Origin: Amaricoccus solimangrovi
GTDB taxonomy: Bacteria > Pseudomonadota > Alphaproteobacteria > Rhodobacterales > Rhodobacteraceae
Direction: 5' to 3'
Length of the DNA stretch: 64,000 bases
Assembly (NCBI RefSeq): GCF_006385685.1
Contig: NZ_VFRP01000003.1
Location: 62,001 to 126,000, forward strand
The notes under the pieces: model-generated
The model's input: the letters and a program-made list of their open reading frames with translations, nothing else
What the model was told of the DNA's origin: nothing
Databases searched by the model: none
Shown: in pieces, positions 1 to 9,763 of the stretch
How positions within the stretch are numbered: the stretch's first letter is position 1
Layout of the letters: each line of letters opens with the position of its first letter
Made by a program: the position numbers and the translations under genes

Positions 1-896
1 CGCTTTCCGCGCTGGCCATGGCCGTGCTCGCGGAAGGCGCCGGGGTGCCGAAGGGCCTGCTGAGCGTGATCACCTCGACCGCCAGTTCCACGATCGGCAA
101 GGTCTTCTGCGCCCATCCGAAGGTCCGCAAGCTGACCTTCACCGGCTCCACCGAGGTCGGCCGGACCCTGCTCGCCCAGGGCGCGCGCCAGGTGCTCAAG
201 ATGTCGATGGAACTCGGCGGCAACGCCCCGTTCATCGTCTTCGACGACGCCGACATCGACGCCGCGGTCGAGGGCGCGATGATCTCGAAATACCGCAACA
301 ACGGCCAGACCTGCGTCTGCGCCAACCGGATCTACGTCCAGTCCGGCGTATACGACGCCTTCGCCGAGAAGCTCGCCGCCAGGGCCGCGGCCATGAAGGT
401 CGGCGACGGGTTCGAGCCGGGCGTGACCGCGGGCCCGCTGATCACGCCCAAGGCCGTCGACAAGGTCGAGGCTCATATCGCCGACGCGCTCTCGAAGGGG
501 GCGAAGGTGCTGACCGGGGGCAAGCGCCACAAGCTCGGCGGCACCTTCTTCCAGCCGACCGTGCTGACCGGGGTCACCCGCGACATGATGGTGGCGACCG
601 ACGAGACCTTCGGCCCCGTCGCGCCGCTCTTCCGCTTCGAGGACGAGGCGGATGTGATCGAGCAGGCGAACGACACGATCTTCGGCCTCGCCTCCTATTT
701 CTACGCCCGCGATCTCGGCCGCGTCTGGCGCGTGGCCGAGGCGCTGGAATATGGCATGGTCGGGATCAACACCGGCCTCATCTCGACCGAGGTGGCCCCC
801 TTCGGCGGCGTCAAACAGTCGGGGCTGGGCCGCGAGGGCTCGCGGCACGGAATCGAGGATTATCTTGAGATCAAGTATCTCTGCATGGGAATCTGA
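1..896 (+). CDS. gabD: NAD(P)-dependent succinate-semialdehyde dehydrogenase, 3' part (5' end outside window)
   Basis: Oxidises succinate semialdehyde to succinate, the last step of the GABA shunt. The reading frame is already open at the first full codon (base 3), so the start lies upstream and the protein is truncated by the window edge. Visible aldehyde-dehydrogenase signatures are the FTGSTEVGR cofactor-loop motif, MELGGNAPFIVFDDAD with the general-base glutamate, and NNGQTCVCANR, which carries the catalytic cysteine. The C-terminal PFGGVKQSGLGREGS motif is the usual GabD/ALDH ending. The CVC pair at the active site is typical of GabD rather than of general aldehyde dehydrogenases. About 298 of roughly 480 residues are present. 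Family is certain; substrate is inferred from overall similarity. Confidence 0.9.
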   Translation, partial: LSALAMAVLAEGAGVPKGLLSVITSTASSTIGKVFCAHPKVRKLTFTGSTEVGRTLLAQGARQVLKMSMELGGNAPFIVFDDADIDAAVEGAMISKYRNNGQTCVCANRIYVQSGVYDAFAEKLAARAAAMKVGDGFEPGVTAGPLITPKAVDKVEAHIADALSKGAKVLTGGKRHKLGGTFFQPTVLTGVTRDMMVATDETFGPVAPLFRFEDEADVIEQANDTIFGLASYFYARDLGRVWRVAEALEYGMVGINTGLISTEVAPFGGVKQSGLGREGSRHGIEDYLEIKYLCMGI

Positions 897-941
897 ACGG
901 CCGGCGCGGCGTTTCCGGGCGGCGCGGGCGAGAATCCGCTG

Positions 942-967
942 GGAACCCGCGCCCCGATGGCGCAGTT
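942..967 (+). promoter_or_regulatory. possible EcfG-type promoter (weak -10)
   Basis: GGAAC at 942-946, 17-base spacer, AGTT at 964-967. The -35 is exact, while the -10 differs from CGTT in one base. It lies 48 bases before the small gene at 1015. Listed because several genes in this window carry the same arrangement; on its own it would be weak. Confidence 0.35.
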
Positions 968-1014
968 TCAGTCTTGGCCCATCACCACGGGCGAACAGAT
1001 AGGAGGGCTGCCAG

Positions 1015-1254
1015 ATGGCTGTCACCGACGATCCCTCGGATCCTCACGCCGCGCTGCAGGCGCGCATCAACGCCGCGCGCCGTCGGCTCGCCGACAACGA
1101 GAACATGGAATGGGCCGAGCTCGGCACCCTGCTCGAAGGTCTGTCGGAAGAGATCCACGAGATGGAAGGGCATCCCGACGAGAAGCGCGAGGAGATCTAT
1201 GCCCGCGCCCACAAGACGCTCGACGAGATCCACGAGAAGCTCGAAAGCGAGTGA
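1015..1254 (+). CDS. small acidic, mostly helical protein of unknown function
   Basis: 79 residues, preceded by a very strong ribosome site (AGGAGGG, 1002-1008) a few bases before ATG. The protein is rich in Glu/Asp/Arg with heptad-like spacing (LQARINAARRRLADNE..., LLEGLSEEIHEMEG...), so it is probably helical or coiled coil. It has no signal peptide or membrane segment. I do not recognise the family. It stands between gabD and glgX, and an imperfect EcfG-like promoter precedes it, so stress-induced expression is possible. Coding status is supported by the ribosome site and by GC-rich third positions throughout. Confidence 0.75.
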   Translation: MAVTDDPSDPHAALQARINAARRRLADNENMEWAELGTLLEGLSEEIHEMEGHPDEKREEIYARAHKTLDEIHEKLESE

Positions 1255-1433
1255 GAGGCGACCGGGCGGGCACGGTGCCCTCCGCGGGTCAGTGGCCCGT
1301 CCGGCCCCTGATCCCGGAGCGGCGGCGGGTTCCCGGTCCCCGCGGCCGTGTCGCAGACTGCCCGGACGCCGCGCCACCCTGCCTCGAAAACGCGCAATCG
1401 ACCCCGGTCGCATGAACGGAACCTGGCCGCGGC

Positions 1434-1458
1434 GGAACCGGCCCCGGCTAGGGGCGTT
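1434..1458 (+). promoter_or_regulatory. EcfG (general stress) promoter of glgX
   Basis: GGAAC at 1434-1438, 16-base spacer, CGTT at 1455-1458: the exact core of the alphaproteobacterial EcfG promoter. Expected transcription start is near 1466, giving a leader of about 34 bases before the glgX ATG. A second GGAACC at 1418-1423 has no matching -10. Confidence 0.8.
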
Positions 1459-1499
1459 GCACCCCCGCCATTCACCAAACAGCGAGGCGCGCCAATCCG

Positions 1500-3584
<2,085 letters not shown>

Positions 3585-3625
3585 TCCGGGAACCCGCGGG
3601 CCGCCTCGCGCGTAGCAGGATGACC

Positions 3626-4087
3626 ATGCTGGAGAACGAGTTCCTGACGGCGATGCCGATCCCGTGGCAGATCGTGGTGCTCCGGCTGGTCGGGGCGAGC
3701 ATCTTCTGCGGCCTGATCGGTCTGGAGCGCGAGGTGAAGAGTCACGCGGCCGGCCTGCGCACCAACATGCTGATCGGCCTCGGCGCCGCGGTCTTCACGA
3801 TCGCGGCGCAATACATGGTGGAGCATTTCTCCTCCTCCGGCGACAGCGTCCGGATGGACCCGATCCGCCTCATCGAAGCCGCCACCGCCGGCGTGGCGTT
3901 TCTCGCCGCCGGGACCATCGTGCTGAGCCAGGGGCGGGTGAAGAACGTCACCACCGGGGCGCTGATGTGGGTCTCCGCCGCCATCGGCCTCAGCGTGGGG
4001 CTGGGCCTCTGGATCCTCGCGCTCGCGACCACGGTGCTCGCCCTCATCATCTCGGCGGTGCTCTCGAGACTCGACCTCGACAGCTGA
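3626..4087 (+). CDS. MgtC/SapB family membrane protein
   Basis: About 153 residues with four hydrophobic segments. It matches the MgtC/SapB domain: LRLVGASIFCGLIGLEREVKSHAAGLRTNMLIGLGAA is the family's N-terminal signature, followed by EAATAGVAFLAAGTIV. Relatives affect magnesium homeostasis or intramacrophage survival, and small stand-alone versions are mostly uncharacterised. I chose ATG 3626 because AGGA (3617-3620) is well spaced from it. ATG 3620 would give MTM... but has no ribosome site. The gene follows glgX by 41 bases on the same strand and may be co-transcribed. Confidence 0.85.
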   Translation: MLENEFLTAMPIPWQIVVLRLVGASIFCGLIGLEREVKSHAAGLRTNMLIGLGAAVFTIAAQYMVEHFSSSGDSVRMDPIRLIEAATAGVAFLAAGTIVLSQGRVKNVTTGALMWVSAAIGLSVGLGLWILALATTVLALIISAVLSRLDLDS

Positions 4088-4747
4088 CGCGGCGGCGATA
4101 TAATCGGGAACCGATACGGACGCCGCTCGTTGTCACCATATGGCGGCTGGGTGCCGCCCCTGGAATCGATGGACCGGCGCGCCCGCGCACATGCGGGCAA
4201 CCGAGGCGCTTCCCTCCCCATGCGCCGCGCCGGCCTCCATCCCCGAAGTCTGTCCCAACTGGGGCGCCGGTTGGCGCCCCATTTTTTCGTTCCGGCTTCA
4301 GAGCGTGGGAATTGACGTTCAAAACGCTTTGACACCCGTTCGGGCTCGGGCAAGGATCGCTCCGAGGGAATTTTCGGATTCAGGCATCGGTTTCGCGGCG
4401 CCGGGCATGGCGCTGCTCAAGGCATGACAGGGGAAAGACAATGGGCGGAGATGGCCCGTGCCGCCGCGATGGCGAAGGGCGGCCGCGCGGCGCGCTTCGC
4501 TCCGAACACGAGGGGGATGTGATCCGGCCCACGGGCAGGCTCGGGCGTCATGCGCCGATCATCGACCTGAACAACTTCCCCGTGTTTCCGGCGCTCGCAA
4601 TCGGCCCGCGGGCCGCGCACCCGCGGGCAGGCGCCCTCACACCTCCCCCGCGTTTGACTTGCCCCCATCCTCAACTTTGGCAAGAGTGAGCGCGCCTTCG
4701 GATCTACCCCCGCAGTATCCTCGAGTTTCCAGATCGGGCGCGGCGAC
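4088..4747 (+). other. 660-bp region without a convincing gene; possible small RNA
   Basis: Several frames are open here only because the DNA is GC-rich. One frame (ATG 4441, stop 4687-4689, 82 codons) has AGGGGAAAG upstream but encodes a Pro/Arg-rich sequence with no recognisable domain. A strong intrinsic terminator lies at 4261-4287 with no gene ending in front of it, and CTTCCCTCCCC (4209-4219) just upstream resembles anti-Shine-Dalgarno loops of small RNAs. A TTGACG/TTTGACA-rich stretch at 4313-4336 may be part of a promoter for what follows. No EcfG promoter is visible. Confidence 0.4.
4261..4287 (+). terminator. intrinsic terminator in gene-free DNA
   Basis: GGGGCGCC (4261-4268), loop GGTT, GGCGCCCC (4273-4280), then ATTTTTT. 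The perfect 8-bp GC stem followed by six T reads on the plus strand only. It lies 174 bases beyond the mgtC-family stop, so it ends either a long 3' UTR or a small RNA. Confidence 0.8.
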
Positions 4748-6412
4748 ATGAAACGCTTGCTTCCTCTCCTCGCCCTGATCCTGATCGCGACATCAGGTCT
4801 CGTCGCGGCGGCGCTGGTGCTGCGGCTCGACCATCGCAACCGGGAACTCGGCTTCGCGGCGGTGGCCGAGCAGGCCTCGACCCGGCTGCGGGAACAGGCC
4901 GGGCAGCATCTCCTGCTGCTCGCCGCGACGGCCGCGCATTTCGAGGCCGCGCGCGGCTGGATCACGGCGGAGGACTTCCGCGCCTTCTTCGAGCATCTCG
5001 ACCTGCCCGAGCGCGCGCCGGGCAGCGTCGGGCTCGGCTATCTGGTCTTCGCCGACCGCGCCCAGTTGCCGGAACTCGGCGACGCCTATGCGCGCAACAG
5101 CGGCCGGCCGCTGAACCTCTGGCCCGACACGAAGGCGGAGCGCCTGGCCGTGGCGGTGCTGTTCGAAGCGGTGGCGGGCGAGAGCGCGCGGGCGAGCGGC
5201 TATGACAGCTATTCCGATCCGCCGCGCCGGGAGGCGATCGACCGCGCCACCGCGAGCGGGCTGCCGAGCGCGACCGGCCCGCTCGAACCCGTCACCGGAC
5301 CGGGCAAGGGACCGCTCTCGATCGTCGTCTACCTTCCGGTCTATGCCTCGCTCTTCGGGATCAGGCCGGGCGAGGGGTCGCCGCCGCGGCCGGCCGGCTT
5401 CGTCGCGGCGGTCTTTCGCGCCAACGCCTTCATCAAGGCCGCCTTCGCCCCGGGCGCGCTGCCCGCCAACATCGTCGTCGCGGACGCGGAGATGCCCGAC
5501 CTGCCGCTCGCCGAGATCGGCGCGCCGGCGGACCCGCGTTTCGGCGGCCAGCTCGTTGTCCGCGACAGGCTCGACGTCGGAGGACGGACCTGGCTCGTGA
5601 CATCCCGGCCGAGCACCGAGTTCCACCCCCGCAGCGCGGCGCCCTTCGCCCTCGCGCTCGGGGTGCTCTCGCTCCTGCTCGGCTGCGCGGTCGCGGCGAC
5701 GCTGCGCGAACAGGCGCGCGCCCACGCGGCCACCGCGGCGCTCGCCGAGACGAGCCAGCGCAACCTCGAAGAAAAGGATCTGATGCTTCAGGAGATGAAG
5801 CACCGGATCAAGAACGCCATCGGCCGCATCCTCGCGATCGCCCGGCAGACGGCGGCGAACGCCTCCGATCTCGACGGTTTCATCCAGTCCTTCACGCAGC
5901 GTCTGCAGGCGATGTCGAACGCCCAGGACATGCTGACCCGCTCCCGCTACCAGCGCGCGGATCTCGGCGAACTGCTGCGGCGCGAACTCGCCCAGGTGTT
6001 CGGCGCGGATTTCGAGGACGGGCGGCTGAGCGGCCCCGCGGTCGAACTCGACGAGCGCGGCGCGCAGGCGCTCGGCCTGACGTTCCACGAACTTGCGACC
6101 AACACGCTCAAATACGCGGGCTGCGATCCCGACATCGACGTCTCCTGGCACGTAGCACCCCGGATCGGCCACGGGGAGGAGCTGGTCCTGCGCTGGTGCG
6201 AAAGCGCCACGGCGCCGATCGCGCCGCCCGCGCGGAGCGGCTTCGGCACCCGGCTCATCGACGCGAACATCCGCCACGAGCTCGGGGGCGCGATCGAGCG
6301 GGACTATGCCGCGGACGGGCTTCGCGTTACCCTGTCGATCCCGCTTCGCGGCGGCGTGATCGACGGCCGGCGGCCGCGGAACCATCGCCGGGACGGCACG
6401 TTAGCCGACTGA
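4748..6412 (+). CDS. membrane sensor histidine kinase, CHASE domain plus HWE/HisKA_2 kinase
   Basis: 554 residues. A transmembrane segment at about 4-26, a periplasmic CHASE-type sensor at about 40-280 (LGYLVFADR, VVYLPVY, GFVAAVFRA), and a second transmembrane segment at about 296-318. The cytoplasmic part has LQEMKHRIKNAIGRILAIARQT with phospho-acceptor His352, then an HWE/HisKA_2 ATPase: N-box LTFHELATNTLKYAG, WCE motif LRWCES, and G-box GFGTRLID. HWE and HisKA_2 kinases commonly phosphorylate PhyR in the alphaproteobacterial stress response, and phyR is 1.3 kb away, so it is a likely input kinase. The ligand is unknown. No EcfG-type promoter precedes it. Confidence 0.88.
   Translation: MKRLLPLLALILIATSGLVAAALVLRLDHRNRELGFAAVAEQASTRLREQAGQHLLLLAATAAHFEAARGWITAEDFRAFFEHLDLPERAPGSVGLGYLVFADRAQLPELGDAYARNSGRPLNLWPDTKAERLAVAVLFEAVAGESARASGYDSYSDPPRREAIDRATASGLPSATGPLEPVTGPGKGPLSIVVYLPVYASLFGIRPGEGSPPRPAGFVAAVFRANAFIKAAFAPGALPANIVVADAEMPDLPLAEIGAPADPRFGGQLVVRDRLDVGGRTWLVTSRPSTEFHPRSAAPFALALGVLSLLLGCAVAATLREQARAHAATAALAETSQRNLEEKDLMLQEMKHRIKNAIGRILAIARQTAANASDLDGFIQSFTQRLQAMSNAQDMLTRSRYQRADLGELLRRELAQVFGADFEDGRLSGPAVELDERGAQALGLTFHELATNTLKYAGCDPDIDVSWHVAPRIGHGEELVLRWCESATAPIAPPARSGFGTRLIDANIRHELGGAIERDYAADGLRVTLSIPLRGGVIDGRRPRNHRRDGTLAD
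6378..6402 (+). promoter_or_regulatory. EcfG promoter inside the 3' end of the kinase gene
   Basis: GGAAC 6378-6382, 16-base spacer, CGTT 6399-6402. It lies within the last codons of the upstream kinase and points at the gene starting at 6469, with a leader of about 58 bases. Confidence 0.8.
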
Positions 6413-6468
6413 CGACCGAAGCCGGGCCCCGCCGAGCGGCGGCCGCTCGCCCATGACAGGAGTCTCGC

Positions 6469-6810
6469 ATGGCCAGCACGATCCGCGAAAAGACCCGCGC
6501 CGCTCTCTCCGATCTTCCGGATCTCGAGGAGATCCGAGACGAGATCGCCCTCTTGCGGCGGCAAATGGACAAGATGTCGAGCCGGGCGCTCGTCGACGGG
6601 TCGCGCCAGGCGCGGCGTCTGAGGGACCGGACGGCGGCGCGGGCGGATGACCTTTACGCCGACGCGGAGGCGCTGCTCGGCGAACTCGGCCGCGAGTTCC
6701 GTCTCGTCGAACGCCGGGCACGGACGACGGTGCGCGATCATCCCGCCCAGTCCGCCGCGGTGGCGCTCGTCGGCGTGGGGCTTCTGCTCGCGCTGCTCTG
6801 GCGGCGCTGA
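6469..6810 (+). CDS. DUF883-like small membrane-anchored protein (first of two)
   Basis: 113 residues: a long charged helix (IRDEIALLRRQMDKMSS, ARADDLYADAEALLGELGREFRLVERRARTTVRDHP) followed by a single C-terminal transmembrane helix (AVALVGVGLLLALLWRR). This is the ElaB/YqjD/DUF883 layout, in which the C-terminal helix anchors the protein in the inner membrane; the E. coli relatives bind ribosomes in stationary phase. The ribosome site AGGAG precedes ATG 6469. An exact EcfG promoter drives it. A similar but shorter protein at 9764 lies on the other side of phyR. The exact family is inferred from architecture and the DHPAQS/AxxxxxGxLL ending. Confidence 0.75.
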   Translation: MASTIREKTRAALSDLPDLEEIRDEIALLRRQMDKMSSRALVDGSRQARRLRDRTAARADDLYADAEALLGELGREFRLVERRARTTVRDHPAQSAAVALVGVGLLLALLWRR

Positions 6811-6815
6811 GTTGC

Positions 6816-6861
6816 GCGGCGAGGCGCCCGCGGAGGCTTTCGCCCGCGGGCGCCTCGCCGC
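6816..6861. terminator. bidirectional hairpin terminator between convergent genes
   Basis: A 17-bp perfect stem (6816-6832 with 6845-6861) around a 12-base loop, lying between the stop of the DUF883-like gene and the end of ecfG on the opposite strand. There is no long T-run on either side, so termination may be partial. Confidence 0.6.
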
Positions 6862-6866
6862 TCGTT

Positions 6867-7421
6867 CTATTCCGCGAAGGCGCGGGAAACGGTGCCGGCG
6901 GTGACCCGGTCCGGACCGAAATCGCCGGGGCCGGAGATCCGCAGGATGTCCTGCAGCCGGCTCCGCGCCCGGCTGACGCGGCTCTTGATCGTGCCGACCG
7001 CGCAACCGCAGATGTTCGCCGCCTCCTCGTAGGAGAAACCCGAGGCGCCGACGAGCAGCAGGGCCTCGCGCTGGTCGTCCGGCAGGCTCGCGAGGGCGCG
7101 GCGGAAATCGGCCATGTCCATCACGCCGTCATGCTCGGGCGCGACGCTCAGCCGCGCGGTGAAGGTACCCTCGGTGTCCTGCACCTCGCGTCCGCGCTTG
7201 CGCATCTGGCTGTAGTAGGTGTTGCGCAGGATCGTGACGAGCCAGGCCTGCATGTTGGTGCCGAGCTTGAAGTCGCTCTGCTTCGCCCAGGCCTTCATCA
7301 CGGCTTCCTGCACCAGATCGTCGGCGCGGTCGGCCCGTCCGCTCAGCGAGAGCGCGAAGGCGCGCAACGACGGCAGCGCGGCCAGCATGGCCTGCTTGAA
7401 CGTCGGGATCTCACTTGTCAT
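6867..7421 (-). CDS. ecfG: general stress response ECF sigma factor (ECF15 / EcfG)
   Basis: 184 residues. Region sigma2 at about 12-80 (LSGRADRADDLVQEAVMKAWAKQSDFKLGTNM and WLVTILRNTYYSQMRKRGRE) and sigma4 at about 110-165 (LPDDQREALLLVGASGFSYEEAANICGCAVGTIKSRVSRARSRL). These sequences are typical of EcfG. It directs transcription from GGAAC-N16/17-CGTT promoters. It is held inactive by NepR and freed when phosphorylated PhyR binds NepR. Its start overlaps the end of nepR by 11 bases, so the two are translationally coupled. phyR is divergent from this pair, the classical arrangement. Confidence 0.95.
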   Translation of the reverse strand: MTSEIPTFKQAMLAALPSLRAFALSLSGRADRADDLVQEAVMKAWAKQSDFKLGTNMQAWLVTILRNTYYSQMRKRGREVQDTEGTFTARLSVAPEHDGVMDMADFRRALASLPDDQREALLLVGASGFSYEEAANICGCAVGTIKSRVSRARSRLQDILRISGPGDFGPDRVTAGTVSRAFAE

Positions 7422-7593
7422 GCGCCGCCCTCTTTGCCTCGGCTTCGTCGAGACGTTCGAGAAGATCGATCAGTTCGGCGGGGATCGGCTCCTGCTCGAC
7501 CTCGGCGTACAACGCCCGAAGCCTCGCGGCGATCTCGCCGTGTGCGTCCAGCAGCCCTCCGACAGGGCCCCGGTGTCGGGGGGATTTGGTCAT
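7411..7593 (-). CDS. nepR: anti-sigma factor NepR
   Basis: 60 residues. The conserved NepR core is present: IAARLRALYAEVEQEPIPAELIDLLERLDEA, i.e. helix-1 IxxxLRxxY and helix-2 PxPxxxxxLLxxL. NepR binds EcfG under calm conditions and is titrated by phosphorylated PhyR. It is first in the nepR-ecfG operon, and its end overlaps ecfG. The upstream control region is shared with phyR. A second NepR-like gene is present at 10069-10242. Confidence 0.93.
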   Translation of the reverse strand: MTKSPRHRGPVGGLLDAHGEIAARLRALYAEVEQEPIPAELIDLLERLDEAEAKRAAHDK

Positions 7594-7642
7594 TCCGTAT
7601 ACTCTTGAATGGTTCGCGCTCTCGTAGGATGCTCAGACCGTC

Positions 7643-7667
7643 AATTCCGGCCTCGGCGGAAGGTTCC
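7643..7667 (-). promoter_or_regulatory. EcfG-like promoter of nepR-ecfG (degenerate -10)
   Basis: On the minus strand: GGAAC (7667-7663), 16-base spacer, AATT (7646-7643). The -35 is exact; the -10 keeps only the final TT of CGTT. It lies 10 bases from the divergent phyR -35, so the two polymerase sites overlap. Autoregulation of ecfG through such a site is usual in the order. Confidence 0.5.
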
Positions 7668-7676
7668 GCCGGGCCG

Positions 7677-7701
7677 GGAACTTTTCGCACCCGGCGGCGT
7701 T
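7677..7701 (+). promoter_or_regulatory. EcfG promoter of phyR
   Basis: GGAAC 7677-7681, 16-base spacer, CGTT 7698-7701; exact core. The phyR ATG follows 35 bases later with AGGAG in front. Confidence 0.85.
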
Positions 7702-7736
7702 TTCGCCACATTTGGGTCGTCGATCAGGAGCCACAG

Positions 7737-8531
7737 ATGAGCCTTTCTACCCGCATCGCCCCACACCTTGCCTACCTGCGGCGATACTCCCGGGCCATCA
7801 CCGGTTCCCAGACGTCCGGAGACGCCTATGTGGCGGCCATGCTCCAGGCGCTGATCGCCGACGTCAACATCTTCCCGAAGGCGAGCAGCGACCGCATCGG
7901 GATCTACAAGCTCTTCGCGAGCCTCTATTCGAGCCTCCAGGTCAATATCGACGCCAGTTCCTCGCCCTTCGCCTGGGAGCAGCGCGCGGCCGGCAACCTC
8001 GCCTTCGTCTCCCCCCTCGCCCGCCAGGCCTTCCTCCTGAGCGCCGTCGAGGGTTTTGACGATCGCGAGGTGGCGGAGATCCTCGGCCTCGAGGAGGACG
8101 AGACGCGCGCGTTGATGGCGAAGGCGGCCGAGGAGATCTCGCGGCAGGTCGCGACCTCGATCCTCATCATCGAGGACGAACCGCTGATCGCGATGGATAT
8201 CGAGCAGATGGTCCATTCCCTCGGCCACCGCGTGACCGGCGTCGCCCGCACCCACAGCGAGGCGCTCGCGCTCTACCGCGCGGATCCGCCGGGCATGGTG
8301 CTCGCCGACATCCGGCTGGCCGATGGCAGCTCGGGGATCGACGCGGTGAACGACATCCTGCGCAACCGCGTGCTGCCGGTCATCTTCATCACCGCCTTCC
8401 CGGAACATCTGCTGACGGGCGAGCGGCCCGAGCCGGCCTTCCTCGTCACGAAGCCCTTCGACGAGAACATGGTCAAGGCGCTGATCGGGCAGGCCCTTTT
8501 CTTCAACGAAGCGGCGAGCGCGGCGGCATGA
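7737..8531 (+). CDS. phyR: anti-anti-sigma response regulator PhyR
   Basis: 264 residues. The N-terminal sigma-like domain (about 1-135) mimics EcfG: IAPHLAYLRRYSRAITGSQTSGDAYV and LARQAFLLSAVEGFDDREVAEILGLEEDE. The receiver domain follows (about 140-260) with acidic pocket IEDEPLIAMD, phospho-acceptor Asp191 in VLADIRLAD, switch threonine in FITAF and lysine in LVTKPF. When phosphorylated, the sigma-like part is exposed and captures NepR, freeing EcfG. I start at ATG 7737 because AGGAG is correctly placed and the sequence aligns from MSLSTRIAPHL. It is divergent from nepR-ecfG and followed by an HWE kinase gene on the same strand. Confidence 0.95.
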   Translation: MSLSTRIAPHLAYLRRYSRAITGSQTSGDAYVAAMLQALIADVNIFPKASSDRIGIYKLFASLYSSLQVNIDASSSPFAWEQRAAGNLAFVSPLARQAFLLSAVEGFDDREVAEILGLEEDETRALMAKAAEEISRQVATSILIIEDEPLIAMDIEQMVHSLGHRVTGVARTHSEALALYRADPPGMVLADIRLADGSSGIDAVNDILRNRVLPVIFITAFPEHLLTGERPEPAFLVTKPFDENMVKALIGQALFFNEAASAAA

Positions 8532-8544
8532 GCCGGCTTCCCGC

Positions 8545-8569
8545 GGAACCGGGGGGGCGGACGGCGGTT
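8545..8569 (+). promoter_or_regulatory. EcfG-like promoter of the second kinase
   Basis: GGAAC 8545-8549, 16-base spacer, GGTT 8566-8569 (one base from CGTT). It lies just after the phyR stop, so the kinase can be transcribed with phyR or on its own. Confidence 0.6.
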
Positions 8570-8628
8570 TGGGCCGAGGACTGACAAGGGACATTCGCGA
8601 GGTCGCCTGGCCGCGCGACGATGGCGGT

Positions 8629-9657
8629 ATGCGTGGCATGGATCCGCCGAACCGAACGGGCGGCGCGCCGATGACACGGGAGATCTCCGTCGATCGTATC
8701 AAGACCCTGCTCCGGGGCCTCCGGAACAGCGGGCTCTGCATAATGTATCACGACGCCGAACTCGCCGTGCGCATGGTGGAGAATCCGCCGCCCGGCTGGC
8801 CGCCTTCCGAAGTCATCCTCGCGGAGGGGGACGCGGCGATCTTCGAGCCGGAGACCTTCGCGCGCGTGATGGAGACCAAGCGGCAGGTGCTGTCGAGCGG
8901 CGCCCCGGCGCGGCTCGAGGTGGCGCGGCGGGAGGCGCTGCGCGAAAAGGCCTGGTACGAACTCCATATCGAAGCGGACCCCCTGCCTCCGGCGGAGGGC
9001 GAGGAGCATGACGGCGCCCGCGGGCTCTTCGTCTCGGCGATCGACATCACCGAACTGAAGAACCGCGAGGAGGCGCTGCGCTCGCTGCTCTTCGAGGTGA
9101 ATCATCGCTCGCGCAACCTGCTCGCGATCATGCAGAGCGTGCTCGGCCATACCGCGCGCAATTCGGCCTCGGTGGCCGAGTTCGAACGAAAGTTCCGCGG
9201 CCGGGTCGCGGCGCTCGCCCACAGCCAGGATCTGATCACCCGCTCGAACTGGCAGGGAATCCGGTTCCACCGGCTGGCGCTGAACCAGGTCTCGGAACAT
9301 GTCGGACCCGGCGCCGCGCCGCCGCTCATGCTCGGAACCGACCCGCTGATCGGACCCAATACCGCGCTTCATCTCGGCCTCGCGCTGCACGAACTCGCGG
9401 TGAACTCCGCCACCTTCGGCGTACTCGCCCGCGGGCGGGGCGAGATCGTGATCCGGACCGACACCACGCGCGAGGGCCAGATGATGTGCTGGGAGGAACG
9501 GCTGGAGGTTCCGCGCGAATCCGCGCCCGGCGCGGGCTTCGGCCAGGCGATCCTGCGCCAGATCGTGCCGCGCGCGCTGAACGGGAGTGTCGAACTCGAG
9601 ATCGAACCGGACCGGATCCATTACCGGATCGACTGGCCGGAAGCCGTGATCGTGTAG
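8629..9657 (+). CDS. soluble PAS-like HWE-family histidine kinase
   Basis: About 342 residues with no membrane segment. An N-terminal PAS-like domain (LRNSGLCIMYHDAELAVRMVENPPPGWPP ... GLFVSAIDITELKNREEAL) leads into an HWE kinase core. That core has FEVNHRSRNLLAIMQSVLGHTARNS with phospho-acceptor His (residue 159 from this start), N-box LALHELAVNSATFG, CWEER as the W-x-E motif, and GFGQAILRQIVPRALNGSVEL. It is encoded directly after phyR, making it the most likely dedicated PhyR kinase. The start is uncertain: 8629, 8638 and 8671 are all in-frame ATGs. An upstream GTG-like extension to 8569 would overlap the probable promoter and is rejected. Confidence 0.88.
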   Translation: MRGMDPPNRTGGAPMTREISVDRIKTLLRGLRNSGLCIMYHDAELAVRMVENPPPGWPPSEVILAEGDAAIFEPETFARVMETKRQVLSSGAPARLEVARREALREKAWYELHIEADPLPPAEGEEHDGARGLFVSAIDITELKNREEALRSLLFEVNHRSRNLLAIMQSVLGHTARNSASVAEFERKFRGRVAALAHSQDLITRSNWQGIRFHRLALNQVSEHVGPGAAPPLMLGTDPLIGPNTALHLGLALHELAVNSATFGVLARGRGEIVIRTDTTREGQMMCWEERLEVPRESAPGAGFGQAILRQIVPRALNGSVELEIEPDRIHYRIDWPEAVIV

Positions 9658-9669
9658 CGTCTGGCGGAT

Positions 9670-9694
9670 GGAACCCGCGGCCATGCGCGGCATT
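9670..9694 (+). promoter_or_regulatory. EcfG-like promoter of the gene at 9764
   Basis: GGAAC 9670-9674, 16-base spacer, CATT 9691-9694 (one base from CGTT). It starts 13 bases after the kinase stop. Confidence 0.55.
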
Positions 9695-9763
9695 TAACGG
9701 AGAGCGTACCCGAGGGCGAAACCGGGAGAGATTCCGCCGCCCGCGAGCCAGGAGACGAAACGG

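Noticed and set aside
3589-3614. GGAAC-N17-CGTA before the mgtC-family gene
   Set aside because: The -10 is imperfect and transcription would start at the start codon; weaker than the other sites.
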